DNA of 37,623 bases, taken from the NCBI GenBank assembly GCA_024642465.1, contig JAHEBA010000024.1, forward strand, positions 1-37,623, read 5' to 3'. This DNA is from Alphaproteobacteria bacterium (GTDB taxonomy: Bacteria > Pseudomonadota > Alphaproteobacteria > Rhizobiales > Aestuariivirgaceae). This document shows, piece by piece, positions 26,158 to 36,612 of the stretch (position 1 is its first letter; every line of letters starts with the position of its first letter). The translations under genes and the position numbers were made by a program. Under the pieces are notes generated by a model. The model was not told the origin of the DNA. It saw only the letters and a list, made by a program, of their open reading frames with translations, and did no database searches.

Positions 26158-27432
26158 TCAGGCTCCCTTGCGGCGGTCGAGCCAGCCTTCTGCTAGGCCG
26201 GTCAGCACCTCCCGGATGGCATCGCTTTCGACGTCATCAAAGGCTTCCGCCGCAAACGCCGCGATCAGCATGGACTTGGCCGTCTGCTCCGGAATGCCGC
26301 GGGCCTTGAGGTAGAACAGGTGGTTCTCATCCAGGTCGCCCGAGGTGGCGCCGTGGCCGCAGACCACGTCGTCGGCGTAGATTTCCAGCTCCGGCTTGGC
26401 GTCGAACTCGGCCTCGTCGGACAACAGAAGCGCGTGGGACGACTGGTTGCCGTCAGTCTTCTGGGCATCTCGGCGGACAATCGCCTTGCCCTGGAAGACG
26501 CCACGGGCGGCTTCGTCCATGACGCACTTGAACAGCTCGCGTGAGGTGCAGTGCGGTACGGCATGGTCGATGACCAGCCGCGTGTCGCAATGTTGCTTTC
26601 CGGTCAGAAGATAGGCGCCGGAGACGTGGCTTTCGGTGCCCTCGCCCTCGAATGTCAAGAAGCCCTGCTGGCGGGTGGCGCGGCCACCCATGGTGAGGGT
26701 GAAGTCCTTGAAGTGCGCGGACGCAGCCAGGTGAACCTCGGCGTTGGAAAGATGAATCCCGTCAAGGCCTTCTTCCTGGACCTTCACGCGGTCCAGCCGG
26801 GCATTCTCGCCCACGTGGATCTGGGTGACGGCGTTGTGCAGGTACTCGCCTTCACCACCAATGTGCGTCTCGATGACGGTAGCGGAGGCGCCCTCTTCCA
26901 GCACGATGACGTTACGGGTGGCATAGGAGGCGGCTGCCGCACCGGTGGTCACGAACATGAGTTCGATGGGCGCATCGATATTGCTGCCCGCCTTGAACGT
27001 CAGCACTGCACCGTCGGACATGAAGGCAAGGTTGAGCGCGGCGATCGGGTCGGTAGAACCGGCGACCAGCCTGTCGCTGCCAGCGTCCGCCAGCGTGGCG
27101 AACTCCACGCCTGCCGGCAACGCCGAGCGGCCGGCATCATACTGGCCGTCCACGAACACCAGCCGACCATTGGCCACGCCTGCGAACGGCGCGGCGGCGA
27201 CGATTGCATCGATGACCTTGGCGCCAGCATGGGTGCCGGCTGCAGGCGGCAGCGCCTTCGAGATGATCTGGCGCAGGTCGGTCCACTTCCAGTCTTCCAT
27301 GCGCCAGTGCGGCAGGCCGGTTTCGGCAAACTGCTGGAAGGCAGACTTGCGCACGCTGGCCAAGGGGCCTTGCGCGTCGAACGCGCAGGCGAAAGCCGTT
27401 TCGGCCGGGGTCTTCATAAGGGTCACAGACAT
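26158..27432 (-). CDS. sufD: Fe-S cluster assembly protein SufD
   Basis: A 424-residue SUFBD-fold protein. The N-terminal MxDWKWTDLR segment (MEDWKWTDL), the central right-handed beta-helix (VLEEGASATVIETHIG) and the C-terminal SufBD core with KAIVRRDAQKTDGNQSSHAL, FDAKPELEIYADDVVCGHGATSG and LFYLKARGI are all typical. SufD forms a hetero-complex with SufB and SufC to assemble or deliver clusters and is related to SufB. Start ATG 27432 has GGAAGG upstream; a longer in-frame reading to 27690 overlaps sufC and is rejected. Confidence 0.94.
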   Translation of the reverse strand: MSVTLMKTPAETAFACAFDAQGPLASVRKSAFQQFAETGLPHWRMEDWKWTDLRQIISKALPPAAGTHAGAKVIDAIVAAAPFAGVANGRLVFVDGQYDAGRSALPAGVEFATLADAGSDRLVAGSTDPIAALNLAFMSDGAVLTFKAGSNIDAPIELMFVTTGAAAASYATRNVIVLEEGASATVIETHIGGEGEYLHNAVTQIHVGENARLDRVKVQEEGLDGIHLSNAEVHLAASAHFKDFTLTMGGRATRQQGFLTFEGEGTESHVSGAYLLTGKQHCDTRLVIDHAVPHCTSRELFKCVMDEAARGVFQGKAIVRRDAQKTDGNQSSHALLLSDEAEFDAKPELEIYADDVVCGHGATSGDLDENHLFYLKARGIPEQTAKSMLIAAFAAEAFDDVESDAIREVLTGLAEGWLDRRKGA

Positions 27433-27446
27433 GGTTCCTTCCCCGC

Positions 27447-28193
<747 letters not shown>

Positions 28194-28214
28194 GTTGCTA
28201 CTCCTTCGCGTCGT

Positions 28215-28619
28215 TCAATCAGTGCCGTTTACGGGCACAGGTTCGTTGTCCACTCGCCGGCATTCTCGCCTCGCCGGCACTTGTATTGCTTGCCCAGCGC
28301 CTCGATGCGCCAGGCATTGGCGGGCCAGCGCCCGGTATTTCTCGCCGGCCACCGAGTCATCCAGGTAGTCGGTCATCTCGACATCCACCTGCAGCGCGCT
28401 GCCGTCGCTGGAGGGTTTCATCCCGATCTTCATCTCCGGGTTGCCTTCAAGGCTTTCCGGATGTGCCTCGATCAGGTCGATCAGCAGGCCGATTACCGAA
28501 GGCCCTTCCTTCGACTGGAAGACCGCCAGGTCGACCGGCGCATAGCCCTCCAGCGTGCCGGCCAGCACCGGCGTGGTCAGCAGGCCAAACGTCAGCAGTG
28601 TGGCCGCAGCCCGTTTCAT
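28215..28619 (-). CDS. Small exported protein between sufB and sufC, frameshifted near its C-terminus
   Basis: A 134-residue frame starting at ATG 28619 with an N-terminal signal (LLTFGLLTTPVLAG). In this frame the C-terminus from about residue 97 reads low-complexity. The other minus-strand frame from about 28320 to a TAA at 28229-28231 reads smoothly as NAWRIEALGKQY, then KCRRGENAGEWTTNLCP. A single extra base near 28318-28326 would join the two. So the annotated end is probably wrong: the native protein may be about 127 residues and contain two cysteines. Start overlaps the preceding gene (ATGA at 28616-28619). No family known. It belongs to the suf transcript by position, not by proven role. 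Confidence 0.6.
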   Translation of the reverse strand: MKRAAATLLTFGLLTTPVLAGTLEGYAPVDLAVFQSKEGPSVIGLLIDLIEAHPESLEGNPEMKIGMKPSSDGSALQVDVEMTDYLDDSVAGEKYRALARQCLAHRGAGQAIQVPARRECRRVDNEPVPVNGTD

Positions 28620-28863
28620 GACCTTGCCCGCTTTACCAGCAACAGCAGTTCGCCGCCGATCCAGAAGATGAATGCTGAGACCGAAATCAGCAGTGGTGCG
28701 TTGATCCACGACGTTTCAGCGTTCTCGCCGCCCGAGAAGTTCAGGCCGAACGCCCAGAACAGCACGGCAAACGGCAGCGCCAGAAGAAAGATCTTGCGCG
28801 CCTTGGCGGTGAACTCTTCCAGAGTTCCGCCCTGCCACTTGAACATCCGCTCGAGCGCCTTCA

Positions 28864-28864
<1 letters not shown>
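28616..28864 (-). CDS. Small two-helix membrane protein within the suf operon
   Basis: An 82-residue protein with a basic N-terminal half (FKWQGGTLEEFTAKARKIF) and two hydrophobic segments (LLALPFAVLFWAFGLNF and PLLISVSAFIFWIGGELLLLV). Its ATG overlaps the sufB stop (ATGA) and its stop overlaps the next ATG, so it is translated as part of the operon. No family recognised; it is conserved in position only as far as this window tells. Calling it a membrane anchor for SUF would be speculation. Confidence 0.75.
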
Positions 28865-30381
<1,517 letters not shown>

Positions 30382-30412
30382 TTTGCCTCTCCTTCGCCTC
30401 TCAAACTTTCAT

Positions 30413-31531
30413 TCAGGCCGCAGCCGCCTGGGCGATGTGCCGCCCCGCAATGCGCTGCCAGCTCTCGATAAACCTGTTCACGTCGGTGCCTGTGGTATTC
30501 CAGCCGAGACTCACCCGGATGGCGGACCCGACCTGCGCCCCGCTCGCGCCCATCGCCTGCAGCACGTGGCTTGCCGCCACCTTACCGGACGAACACGCCG
30601 AGCCCGACGAGACCGCAACGCCATCCAGATCAAAGGCGATCAGCGCTGTATCTGCTGCCAGTCCGGGCAGCGCAAAGCACACCGTGTTGGACAGCCTCTG
30701 CGCGCCCTTGCCGAACACCACGATTTCCCCCGGTCCCTGTTCAAGTGCAGATTCAACCTGTTCCCGTAACGCCTTGATATGGGATTCGGTTTCGCCGGTG
30801 GCCGCCTTTGCCGCAGCCGCGAAGCCCGCGATTGCCGTGACATTCTCGGTGCCGGCCCGGCGGCGCAGTTCCTGTCCGCCGCCCACAATGAGCGGAGCGA
30901 CTACCAATCCGTCGCGGATGATCAGTGCGCCCACGCCTTGCGGACCACCCAGCTTGTGGGCGGAAACGGTGAGCATATCCACCCCGAGCAGGCCGAAATT
31001 CACAGGAATCTTGCCGAATGCCTGCACGGCATCGCAGTGAACCAGGCACCCATGCTGCTGCGCCAGTGCAACGACCTCGCGCACCGGCTGGATCACCCCG
31101 GTCTCGTTGTTGGCCATCATGACCGAAATAAGTGCGCGGCCCTCACCTTCGGCCAGCAGGGTTTCAAGGGCAGCCAGGTCGACAACGCCGTCCGCGTTCA
31201 CCGGTATCAGCGAAACCGGCTTGCCGCAAACCTTCGCCGCTTCCAGCACGCACGGATGCTCGATGGCCGACACGATGATGCGGTCAACATTCACGCCGCG
31301 GACTGCCATGTTGCAGCTTTCAGACCCGCCCGACGTGAAAACCACGGTGGGCGCGATGGTGCCGAGCGCGCGGGCAATCTCCTCGCGCGCTTTCTCGATC
31401 GTGGCGCGCGCCGCCCTGCCCTCGGCATGCACCGACGAGGCATTGCCACACTGCTCCAGCGCCGCGATCATCACTTTGCGGGCCTGGGGCCTCAGCGGGC
31501 TGGTAGCGTTATGGTCGAGATAGGCGCGCAT
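30413..31531 (-). CDS. IscS/NifS-type cysteine desulfurase
   Basis: A 372-residue PLP-dependent desulfurase of group I. YLDHNATSPL is its N-terminal motif, Lys193 in SAHKLGGP binds PLP, and Cys313 lies in a flexible SSGSACSSG loop as in IscS and NifS. It occurs with a second desulfurase (SufS) in the same operon. In many Alphaproteobacteria this gene sits between the Rrf2-type regulator and sufB. Its product could feed sulfur to thiolation of tRNA as well as to Fe-S assembly; which it serves is not shown by sequence. Confidence 0.92.
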   Translation of the reverse strand: MRAYLDHNATSPLRPQARKVMIAALEQCGNASSVHAEGRAARATIEKAREEIARALGTIAPTVVFTSGGSESCNMAVRGVNVDRIIVSAIEHPCVLEAAKVCGKPVSLIPVNADGVVDLAALETLLAEGEGRALISVMMANNETGVIQPVREVVALAQQHGCLVHCDAVQAFGKIPVNFGLLGVDMLTVSAHKLGGPQGVGALIIRDGLVVAPLIVGGGQELRRRAGTENVTAIAGFAAAAKAATGETESHIKALREQVESALEQGPGEIVVFGKGAQRLSNTVCFALPGLAADTALIAFDLDGVAVSSGSACSSGKVAASHVLQAMGASGAQVGSAIRVSLGWNTTGTDVNRFIESWQRIAGRHIAQAAAA

Positions 31532-31541
31532 CGTTCAAAGT

Positions 31542-32021
31542 TCAGTTCGTGCTCTGGGTCATCGTAGTGACGGGATGTGCCTTGGCGCGCCGGATCGAGG
31601 CCTCCAGCGCCAGGTTGCGCTTGCTCACCACGTCGCCCAGCGTGATTGCCGAGAGAAAGCCGTACACCTGGCGGCCAAGTGCGGCCCACAGTTCGTGCGT
31701 CACGCACTTTTCGCCGCGCACGCAGCCCTCGATGGCGTCGCCCTGGCAGCGGGTCACCTGCATCGGTTCGTCAACAGCGGAGATGATGTCGGCGATGTAG
31801 ATGGCATCCGCCGGCCGGGCCAGCCAGTAGCCGCCACCGGGCCCGCGCTGGCTCTCCACCAACCCTGCCCGGCGCAGCTTGGCGAACAGCTGTTCGAGAT
31901 ATTCCTGGCTGATGTCCTGGCGCTCGGCCACGTCGGCCAGGGCCACGCGACCGCCAACGGGTTGCGACCCGATGTCGGCCATTGCCATAACTGCGTATCT
32001 GCCCTTGGTTGAAAGCTTCAT
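31542..32021 (-). CDS. iscR: IscR-like Rrf2-family Fe-S regulator
   Basis: A 159-residue winged helix-turn-helix regulator: MKLSTKGRYAV (canonical IscR start), HTH in residues 28-55, wing GPGGGYWLARP, and cluster ligands Cys92, Cys100, Cys106 with His109 (KCVTHELW). Spacing of the first two cysteines is eight rather than six as in E. coli IscR (92, 98, 104, His107). It would sense Fe-S status and repress or activate the suf genes. It is the first gene of the operon, 10 bases ahead of the desulfurase, and its start is fixed by the MKLST motif at ATG 32021. Confidence 0.9.
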   Translation of the reverse strand: MKLSTKGRYAVMAMADIGSQPVGGRVALADVAERQDISQEYLEQLFAKLRRAGLVESQRGPGGGYWLARPADAIYIADIISAVDEPMQVTRCQGDAIEGCVRGEKCVTHELWAALGRQVYGFLSAITLGDVVSKRNLALEASIRRAKAHPVTTMTQSTN

Positions 32022-32163
32022 CGTTCCAGCGATTCCAGTTTCAGTGCCGATCAGTGGGTCAAACCCGCAAGAAACCGGCACTTCGCCCGATTTGCTTGCT
32101 TTTTTACCCGTGAATTGTGTAAGACCCGCCCGGTCACCACGTAAGGACGGCAGCCGAGCGCTT

Positions 32164-32180
32164 CCTTGAATAATTCTAAA
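32164..32180. promoter_or_regulatory. Iron-box-like palindrome at the suf promoter
   Basis: Sequence reads CTTGAA-TAA-TTCTAAA on the plus strand: half-site TTCTAAA (32174-32180) against a partly degenerate TTGAA arm (32166-32170) around three bases. It resembles the Irr-type iron-control palindrome (TTTAGAA/TTCTAAA) known in Alphaproteobacteria. It covers the expected start of transcription of the suf operon (about 32177), which suits repressor binding. Assignment to Irr or IscR is inference. Confidence 0.5.
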
Positions 32181-32183
32181 CTG

Positions 32184-32212
32184 GGTATAGAAAACCCGAC
32201 GAACAGAGTCAA
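32184..32212 (-). promoter_or_regulatory. Promoter of the suf operon
   Basis: On the minus strand TTGACT (32212-32207), a 17-base spacer and TATACC (32189-32184) form a sigma-70-type promoter facing iscR. Transcription would begin near 32177 and give a leader of about 155 bases. No riboswitch-like structure is obvious in the leader. Confidence 0.65.
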
Positions 32213-32331
32213 CAATTCAATCCGGCGTTTTCCGGGGCAAACTGGCGCGGTTTCGTGCGCCCCAAAGCCGCACCGGATCCGGCGCATTGTGCGCGCGGAA
32301 CAGCCGTCAACCCGACAGGACACACACATTT

Positions 32332-32988
32332 ATGCCTGAGGTCATTTTCAACGGACCCGCCGGCCGCATCGAGGGCCGATATCACCACAATCCGGAGCAC
32401 GGATCGCCGATTGCGCTGATCCTGCATCCGCACCCACAGTTCGGCGGCACGATGAACAACCCGATTGTGCACGATCTGTATTACATGTTCCGCGACCGCG
32501 GCTTCTCGGTATTACGCTTCAACTTCCGCGGCGTGGGCCGGTCACAGGGCCTGTTCGACAACGGCGCGGGCGAACTGTCCGATGCTGCCTCGGCGCTCGA
32601 CTGGATGCAGACGTTCAACAAGGAAGCCGCGACCTGCTGGATCGCGGGCATATCGTTCGGCGCCTGGATCGGCATGCAGCTGTTGATGCGCCGGCCCGAA
32701 ATCGCCGGCTTCATGTCCATCGCGCCGTTAGCCAAGCACTATGACTTCTCGTTCCTGGCGCCCTGCCCGGCCTCCGGCCTGTTCGTCAACGGTGCCAACG
32801 ACACCGTCACGCCGGCAGAATCCATTAATGCGCTGGTGGCCAAGCTGAAGACCCAGAAAGGCATCAAGATCGACCACGAGGTGATGCCGGACACCAACCA
32901 CTTCTTCGAGGGCAAGATTCCGGAACTCACTGAAATCTGCGCGACCTACCTCGACAAGCGGCTGAAGCAGGACCTGAAGGAAGATTGA
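32332..32988 (+). CDS. Alpha/beta hydrolase (dienelactone-hydrolase-like family)
   Basis: A 218-residue alpha/beta hydrolase. The loop ILHPHPQFGGTMNN after the first strand and the RFNFRGVGRSQG segment are the signature of the group often annotated 'alpha/beta hydrolase, YcjY/DLH-like'. Nucleophile Ser108 lies in GISFGAW, with the acid in ANDTVTP and the base in TNHFFEGK. Substrate unknown. It is divergent from the suf operon; ATG 32332 is preceded by AGGA. The next gene overlaps its stop (TGATG). Confidence 0.83.
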   Translation: MPEVIFNGPAGRIEGRYHHNPEHGSPIALILHPHPQFGGTMNNPIVHDLYYMFRDRGFSVLRFNFRGVGRSQGLFDNGAGELSDAASALDWMQTFNKEAATCWIAGISFGAWIGMQLLMRRPEIAGFMSIAPLAKHYDFSFLAPCPASGLFVNGANDTVTPAESINALVAKLKTQKGIKIDHEVMPDTNHFFEGKIPELTEICATYLDKRLKQDLKED

Positions 32989-34175
32989 TGTCTTCCATGG
33001 GCCACGGCACGGATCTTCTGGCCTACCAGGACTGGACGTTTCCGGTGCCGATTGCCTATGGGCCCGGCCGGCTGTCGGAGATCGGCACACGGTGCGCCGG
33101 ACTGGGCTTGCGCAACCCGCTGATCGTGACCGACCGGGGCAGCCGCGTCCTGCCCTTCATTGGCGAGCTTCAGGCCCACCTGACGGACACCGGACTGGAC
33201 TGCGCCATCTTCTCCGATATCTCGCCCAATCCGCGCGACGACGAGAGCGGCGCAGGCCGCGATGCGTACCGCGCGGGCGGTCATGACGCGATCATCGCCA
33301 TCGGCGGCGGCAGCGCCATGAACGGCGGCAAGGCCATCTGCCTGACGGCCAACAACGATATCGGCCTGTGGGACTTCGAGTTCGAGCAGACTTCGCCCGT
33401 CATTGCACCGGACCAGCCCTTTCCGAAGCTGATCACCATACCGACGACGGCAGGTACCGGCGCCGAGACGGAAAGCACGGCGATGGTCACGCACGTCGAA
33501 AAGGGCATGAAGTTCTGCATCTGGCACCCGGAGCTGAAACCGGCTCTGGCCTTGCTCGACCCGGCGCCGACGGTGGGCCTGCCGGCAAACCTGACCTCTT
33601 GGACCGGCGCGGACGCCCTCACCCACGCCGTCGAGGCCTATTGCGTGCCCGGTTTCCATCCGTTGTGCGACGGCTTGGCACTCGAGGCGCTGAACCTGAT
33701 TGCGCAATGGCTGCCAGTGGCGGTTCGCGAACCGGACAACATGACGGCACGCGGCGGCATGCTGGTCGGCTCGTGCCTTGCGGCCATTGCCCTTCTCAAG
33801 GGGCTGGGCATGGTGCACGCGATCTCGCGCATGGTCGGCGCCGAGTACAACACCCAGCACGGGCTGACCAACGCCATCATCCTGCCGGTCGTCCTGCGCT
33901 ACAACCTGCCGGGCATGGACGCCAAGGTGCAGCGCATGGCTGAGGCCATGGGACTGGACGACACCTCGGTCCAGGGGTTCATTTCCGCCGTCGAGCGGTT
34001 GCTGGACGGCATCAACATCCCTACTTCGCTTGGCGAGATCGGCGTGCCTGCAGACTGCATTGAGCGGATTGCTGCCAAGTCGCTGAAGGACAGCGCAGCC
34101 GGCACCAACCCCCGCAAGCCATCGCAGGAAGACGCGCGGATGCTCGTCGCCGAAGCAATCAACCGCGCACGCTGA
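32988..34175 (+). CDS. Iron-containing (group III) alcohol dehydrogenase
   Basis: A 395-residue Fe-ADH. The metal set is Asp209 and His213 (GADALTH), His277 (LGMVHAIS) and His291 (TQHGLTN), matching the Asp/His/His/His pattern of FucO. The nucleotide loop reads GGGSAMNGGKA, where most members have an Asp at the N position; this could affect NAD(P) preference. Oxidoreduction of a small aldehyde or alcohol is expected; substrate unknown. The ATG overlaps the previous stop as TGATG, so expression is coupled to the hydrolase. Its stop is 13 bases from the convergent Bug gene. Confidence 0.9.
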   Translation: MSSMGHGTDLLAYQDWTFPVPIAYGPGRLSEIGTRCAGLGLRNPLIVTDRGSRVLPFIGELQAHLTDTGLDCAIFSDISPNPRDDESGAGRDAYRAGGHDAIIAIGGGSAMNGGKAICLTANNDIGLWDFEFEQTSPVIAPDQPFPKLITIPTTAGTGAETESTAMVTHVEKGMKFCIWHPELKPALALLDPAPTVGLPANLTSWTGADALTHAVEAYCVPGFHPLCDGLALEALNLIAQWLPVAVREPDNMTARGGMLVGSCLAAIALLKGLGMVHAISRMVGAEYNTQHGLTNAIILPVVLRYNLPGMDAKVQRMAEAMGLDDTSVQGFISAVERLLDGINIPTSLGEIGVPADCIERIAAKSLKDSAAGTNPRKPSQEDARMLVAEAINRAR

Positions 34176-34195
34176 CGTCCGGCCGCCGTCAGTTT
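34172..34195 (+). terminator. Weak intrinsic terminator of the alcohol dehydrogenase gene
   Basis: Stem CTGACG/CGTCAG (34172-34177 and 34187-34192, nine-base loop) overlaps the stop codon and is followed by only TTT. It lies between two convergent genes. Strength is doubtful. Confidence 0.35.
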
Positions 34196-35175
34196 GACGC
34201 CTTCATCTCGCTCAGGATCTTGCGGTGGGCCTCCCTGCCGCGCACCCAGTACTGCATCAGGTCGTCACCGGTTGCGAACTCGCCGCGCAGGCTGTTGCTG
34301 TTCATGTAGTCCTGCCAGTCCTTCGATTCATACACGGCCTGGAACAACTGGCGGTAAAAGTCGCTGGCGTCAGGCTCCATGCCGGGCGGGCCGACGATGG
34401 AACGCTGCATGAAGTAGCTCAGGTCGTGCCCCTTCTCGGCAAAGGTCGGCACGTCCGGATACTGCTCAAGCCGCTCCGGGGTGAACGCGGCCAGCGGCAC
34501 CGATTTGACTTCCCGGTAAAACTCATCCTGTTCGGACGGGTTGTTGACCGTGGAATTGGCCTTCATCTCGACCAGTTCTCGCGCCACGTCGCCGCCGCCC
34601 TTGAACGGCCTGTAGTCCATGCGCAGGCCGTATTCCTGGTTCATCAGGTTGGTGAGTAGGTTGTCTTCGCCGCTCTTGCCGGTGCCCGCCATCACCCACT
34701 TGCCACCCTCGCCCCTGGCCTTCTCAAGGAACTGCTCAAGGCTGGTGATGCCGCTGTCCTTTGCCACCCAAAGCATAAAGATGTCCTCGGCCATGCGTGC
34801 GATCGGCGTAAACTCGGTGATGTTGATCTGCAGGTCGGGCTGGGTCAGCGGCGTCGTATAGAAGCTGTTGAGCGTCACCATGACGATGTGCGGATTACCC
34901 GCGTTCTGCTTCAGGAAGCTCAACGCCTCGCCGCCGGAGCCGCCCGGCATGTTGACCGGTTCGAACGGCACTGGAGACAGGTCCTCGTCCTGGATGATCT
35001 TGGCGAACATGCGGGCCATCTTGTCGGCGCCGCCGCCCTTGCCCGCCATGATGACCAGCTTGACCGGTTCACTCGGGTACCATTCGGCGAAGGCCTTCGC
35101 CGGCAGCAGGATCAGGGACGCGATTGCCGCCAGCGCGACGAGGTTGAGACGGCGTACGAACAGTGCAACGGACAT
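34189..35175 (-). CDS. Bug/TctC family periplasmic substrate-binding protein
   Basis: A 328-residue protein with an N-terminal signal (cleavage after AFA) and the Bug architecture: YPSEPVKLVIMAGKGGGADK (nucleotide-free two-lobe start, residues about 33-52), VNMPGGSGGEALSF, and MAGTGKSGEDNLL with YRPFKGGGDVARELV downstream. Family members bind dicarboxylates or aromatic acids for tripartite tricarboxylate transporters (TctABC). No TctA or TctB permease gene is in the window, as is common for orphan Bug proteins. It starts 65 bases beyond the TAXI gene on the same strand. Confidence 0.92.
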   Translation of the reverse strand: MSVALFVRRLNLVALAAIASLILLPAKAFAEWYPSEPVKLVIMAGKGGGADKMARMFAKIIQDEDLSPVPFEPVNMPGGSGGEALSFLKQNAGNPHIVMVTLNSFYTTPLTQPDLQINITEFTPIARMAEDIFMLWVAKDSGITSLEQFLEKARGEGGKWVMAGTGKSGEDNLLTNLMNQEYGLRMDYRPFKGGGDVARELVEMKANSTVNNPSEQDEFYREVKSVPLAAFTPERLEQYPDVPTFAEKGHDLSYFMQRSIVGPPGMEPDASDFYRQLFQAVYESKDWQDYMNSNSLRGEFATGDDLMQYWVRGREAHRKILSEMKASN

Positions 35176-35239
35176 GGTGTACTCACGGGGTTTGAAGCTG
35201 TCGGGCGAGGTGAACGGAAAGTGGGGCGGGACGAACCGG

Positions 35240-36391
35240 CTACTGCTGAACCGGTTGGGTCTTCACCCACTCCTGGAAGCCGATGAACAGCTTCTCCGCG
35301 TCAGCCTTGGAGATTTCGCCGCCCATCTTGATGTTGGCCTCAGTGAAATAGCGGTCCAGCGCCGCACGAAGGTCACCCGGACTGCAGCTTTGTGCAGCCA
35401 TCGTCATCGGCCCGAGCTTCTCGACCGCCTCGGTCGCCGCGTCCACGCGCTTCCAGTCCGGCAGGCGGGCCGAAAGGTTGAACTCGCGCCACTTGGGGTG
35501 GTTGGCCTGACCGGCCAGTTCACCGACACGCGGGAACAGCTGATCGATGAAGGTTGCGACCTTCTTGTACCGGCTGGTGTCCTGTTTCCAGTTGAACGCA
35601 AGCAGCACGTTCTGGGTGGCGATGGTGTCGACGGTTTCACCTTCCGGCACCAGGCCCGGATAGTCGGCCGCGCTCAGCGTTGCCGGCAGGTAGTTCGGCA
35701 TGGCGCCGACATCAAACTTCACCGGCATCAGGCGCAACTTCGACTCCGCAAGCCCTTCGAGCATGCGCATCGGCTTGCCCGACACCATGACCACGGCATC
35801 CAGTTCACCCTGCTTCAGCTGCATCAGCGCCGTTGCATAGTCGCCATGCACCGCTTCATACGGCACGTTGGCGGTCTGGAAGATGGTCTGCGCCGAATAA
35901 TCGCCGCTGGAGCCCTTGGGGCCGACGCCGACCCTTCTGCTCGCCAGTGCGCCGATGTCCGTCGCGCCTTCGCGGACGATGACGTGCACTTCCTCGTTGA
36001 ACAGCTTGGCGACGTAGGCGACGCGACGGTCCAGGTTGGGAAACACATTATCGGCGTTGATGCGCTCAAGCGCGTCGAGCGAGACGATGGTGAGGTCGAT
36101 GTCGCGCAGGTACAGCAGGTCGGAAATATTGTCGACACCGCCCTGACCGGCAATCGGCACCAGCCTGAGGCCATTCTTGCGGGCCAGCAGATTTGCCATG
36201 TCGGTTGCTGCCTTCAGCGACGTGCTGCTGATGTCGCCGGCGATGACTCGTATGGTGCTGTCAGCCGCCTGCTGGCGAAGTTTCCATTCGCTTGCGTCCG
36301 CTGTCTGAGCGGTTGCTACGCCCGAGTGGATTGCCGGAAGGAGAAGGAGACCGAGAACCGGGAGCACCGGTCTCGCAAATCGTGTCGCCAT
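35240..36391 (-). CDS. TAXI-family TRAP transporter solute-binding protein
   Basis: A 383-residue periplasmic binding protein with a signal peptide (cleavage after ATA or close to it). Domain features are IRVIAGDISSTSLKAATDMANLLARKNG, then LRLVPIAGQGGVDNISDLLYLRDIDLTIVSLDAL and GPKGSSGDYSAQTIF; the YATALMQLKQGELDAVVMVSG segment follows, all typical of the TAXI (TRAP-associated extracytoplasmic immunogenic) family. TAXI proteins deliver glutamate or other anions to a fused TRAP permease, absent from the window. ATG 36391 is chosen because AAAGGT precedes it and a signal peptide follows. Confidence 0.88.
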   Translation of the reverse strand: MATRFARPVLPVLGLLLLPAIHSGVATAQTADASEWKLRQQAADSTIRVIAGDISSTSLKAATDMANLLARKNGLRLVPIAGQGGVDNISDLLYLRDIDLTIVSLDALERINADNVFPNLDRRVAYVAKLFNEEVHVIVREGATDIGALASRRVGVGPKGSSGDYSAQTIFQTANVPYEAVHGDYATALMQLKQGELDAVVMVSGKPMRMLEGLAESKLRLMPVKFDVGAMPNYLPATLSAADYPGLVPEGETVDTIATQNVLLAFNWKQDTSRYKKVATFIDQLFPRVGELAGQANHPKWREFNLSARLPDWKRVDAATEAVEKLGPMTMAAQSCSPGDLRAALDRYFTEANIKMGGEISKADAEKLFIGFQEWVKTQPVQQ

Positions 36392-36612
36392 GATTGACCT
36401 TTCTGCCGGTGGCCAGAGCGGGAGAAAGATGCATCGTGAAATGCAAGCCGCCTCTACGCCCGACACCGGGTACGCATTCGATCATGCCGTCAGTCAGAAT
36501 AATTGCGGCTAAATGTGTTTTCAGTTTGCGGCAGCCACGCCAAAAGCGGGGCGAAAACGTGTTAACAATGGGACTTGGTTAACCGGGGCATGCGGGCGGA
36601 TTGTCGCCATCC

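Noticed and set aside
34868..36397. 509-codon plus-strand open frame
   Set aside because: Antisense to the Bug and TAXI genes, whose signal peptides and family motifs are clear; the antisense product has no recognisable fold.
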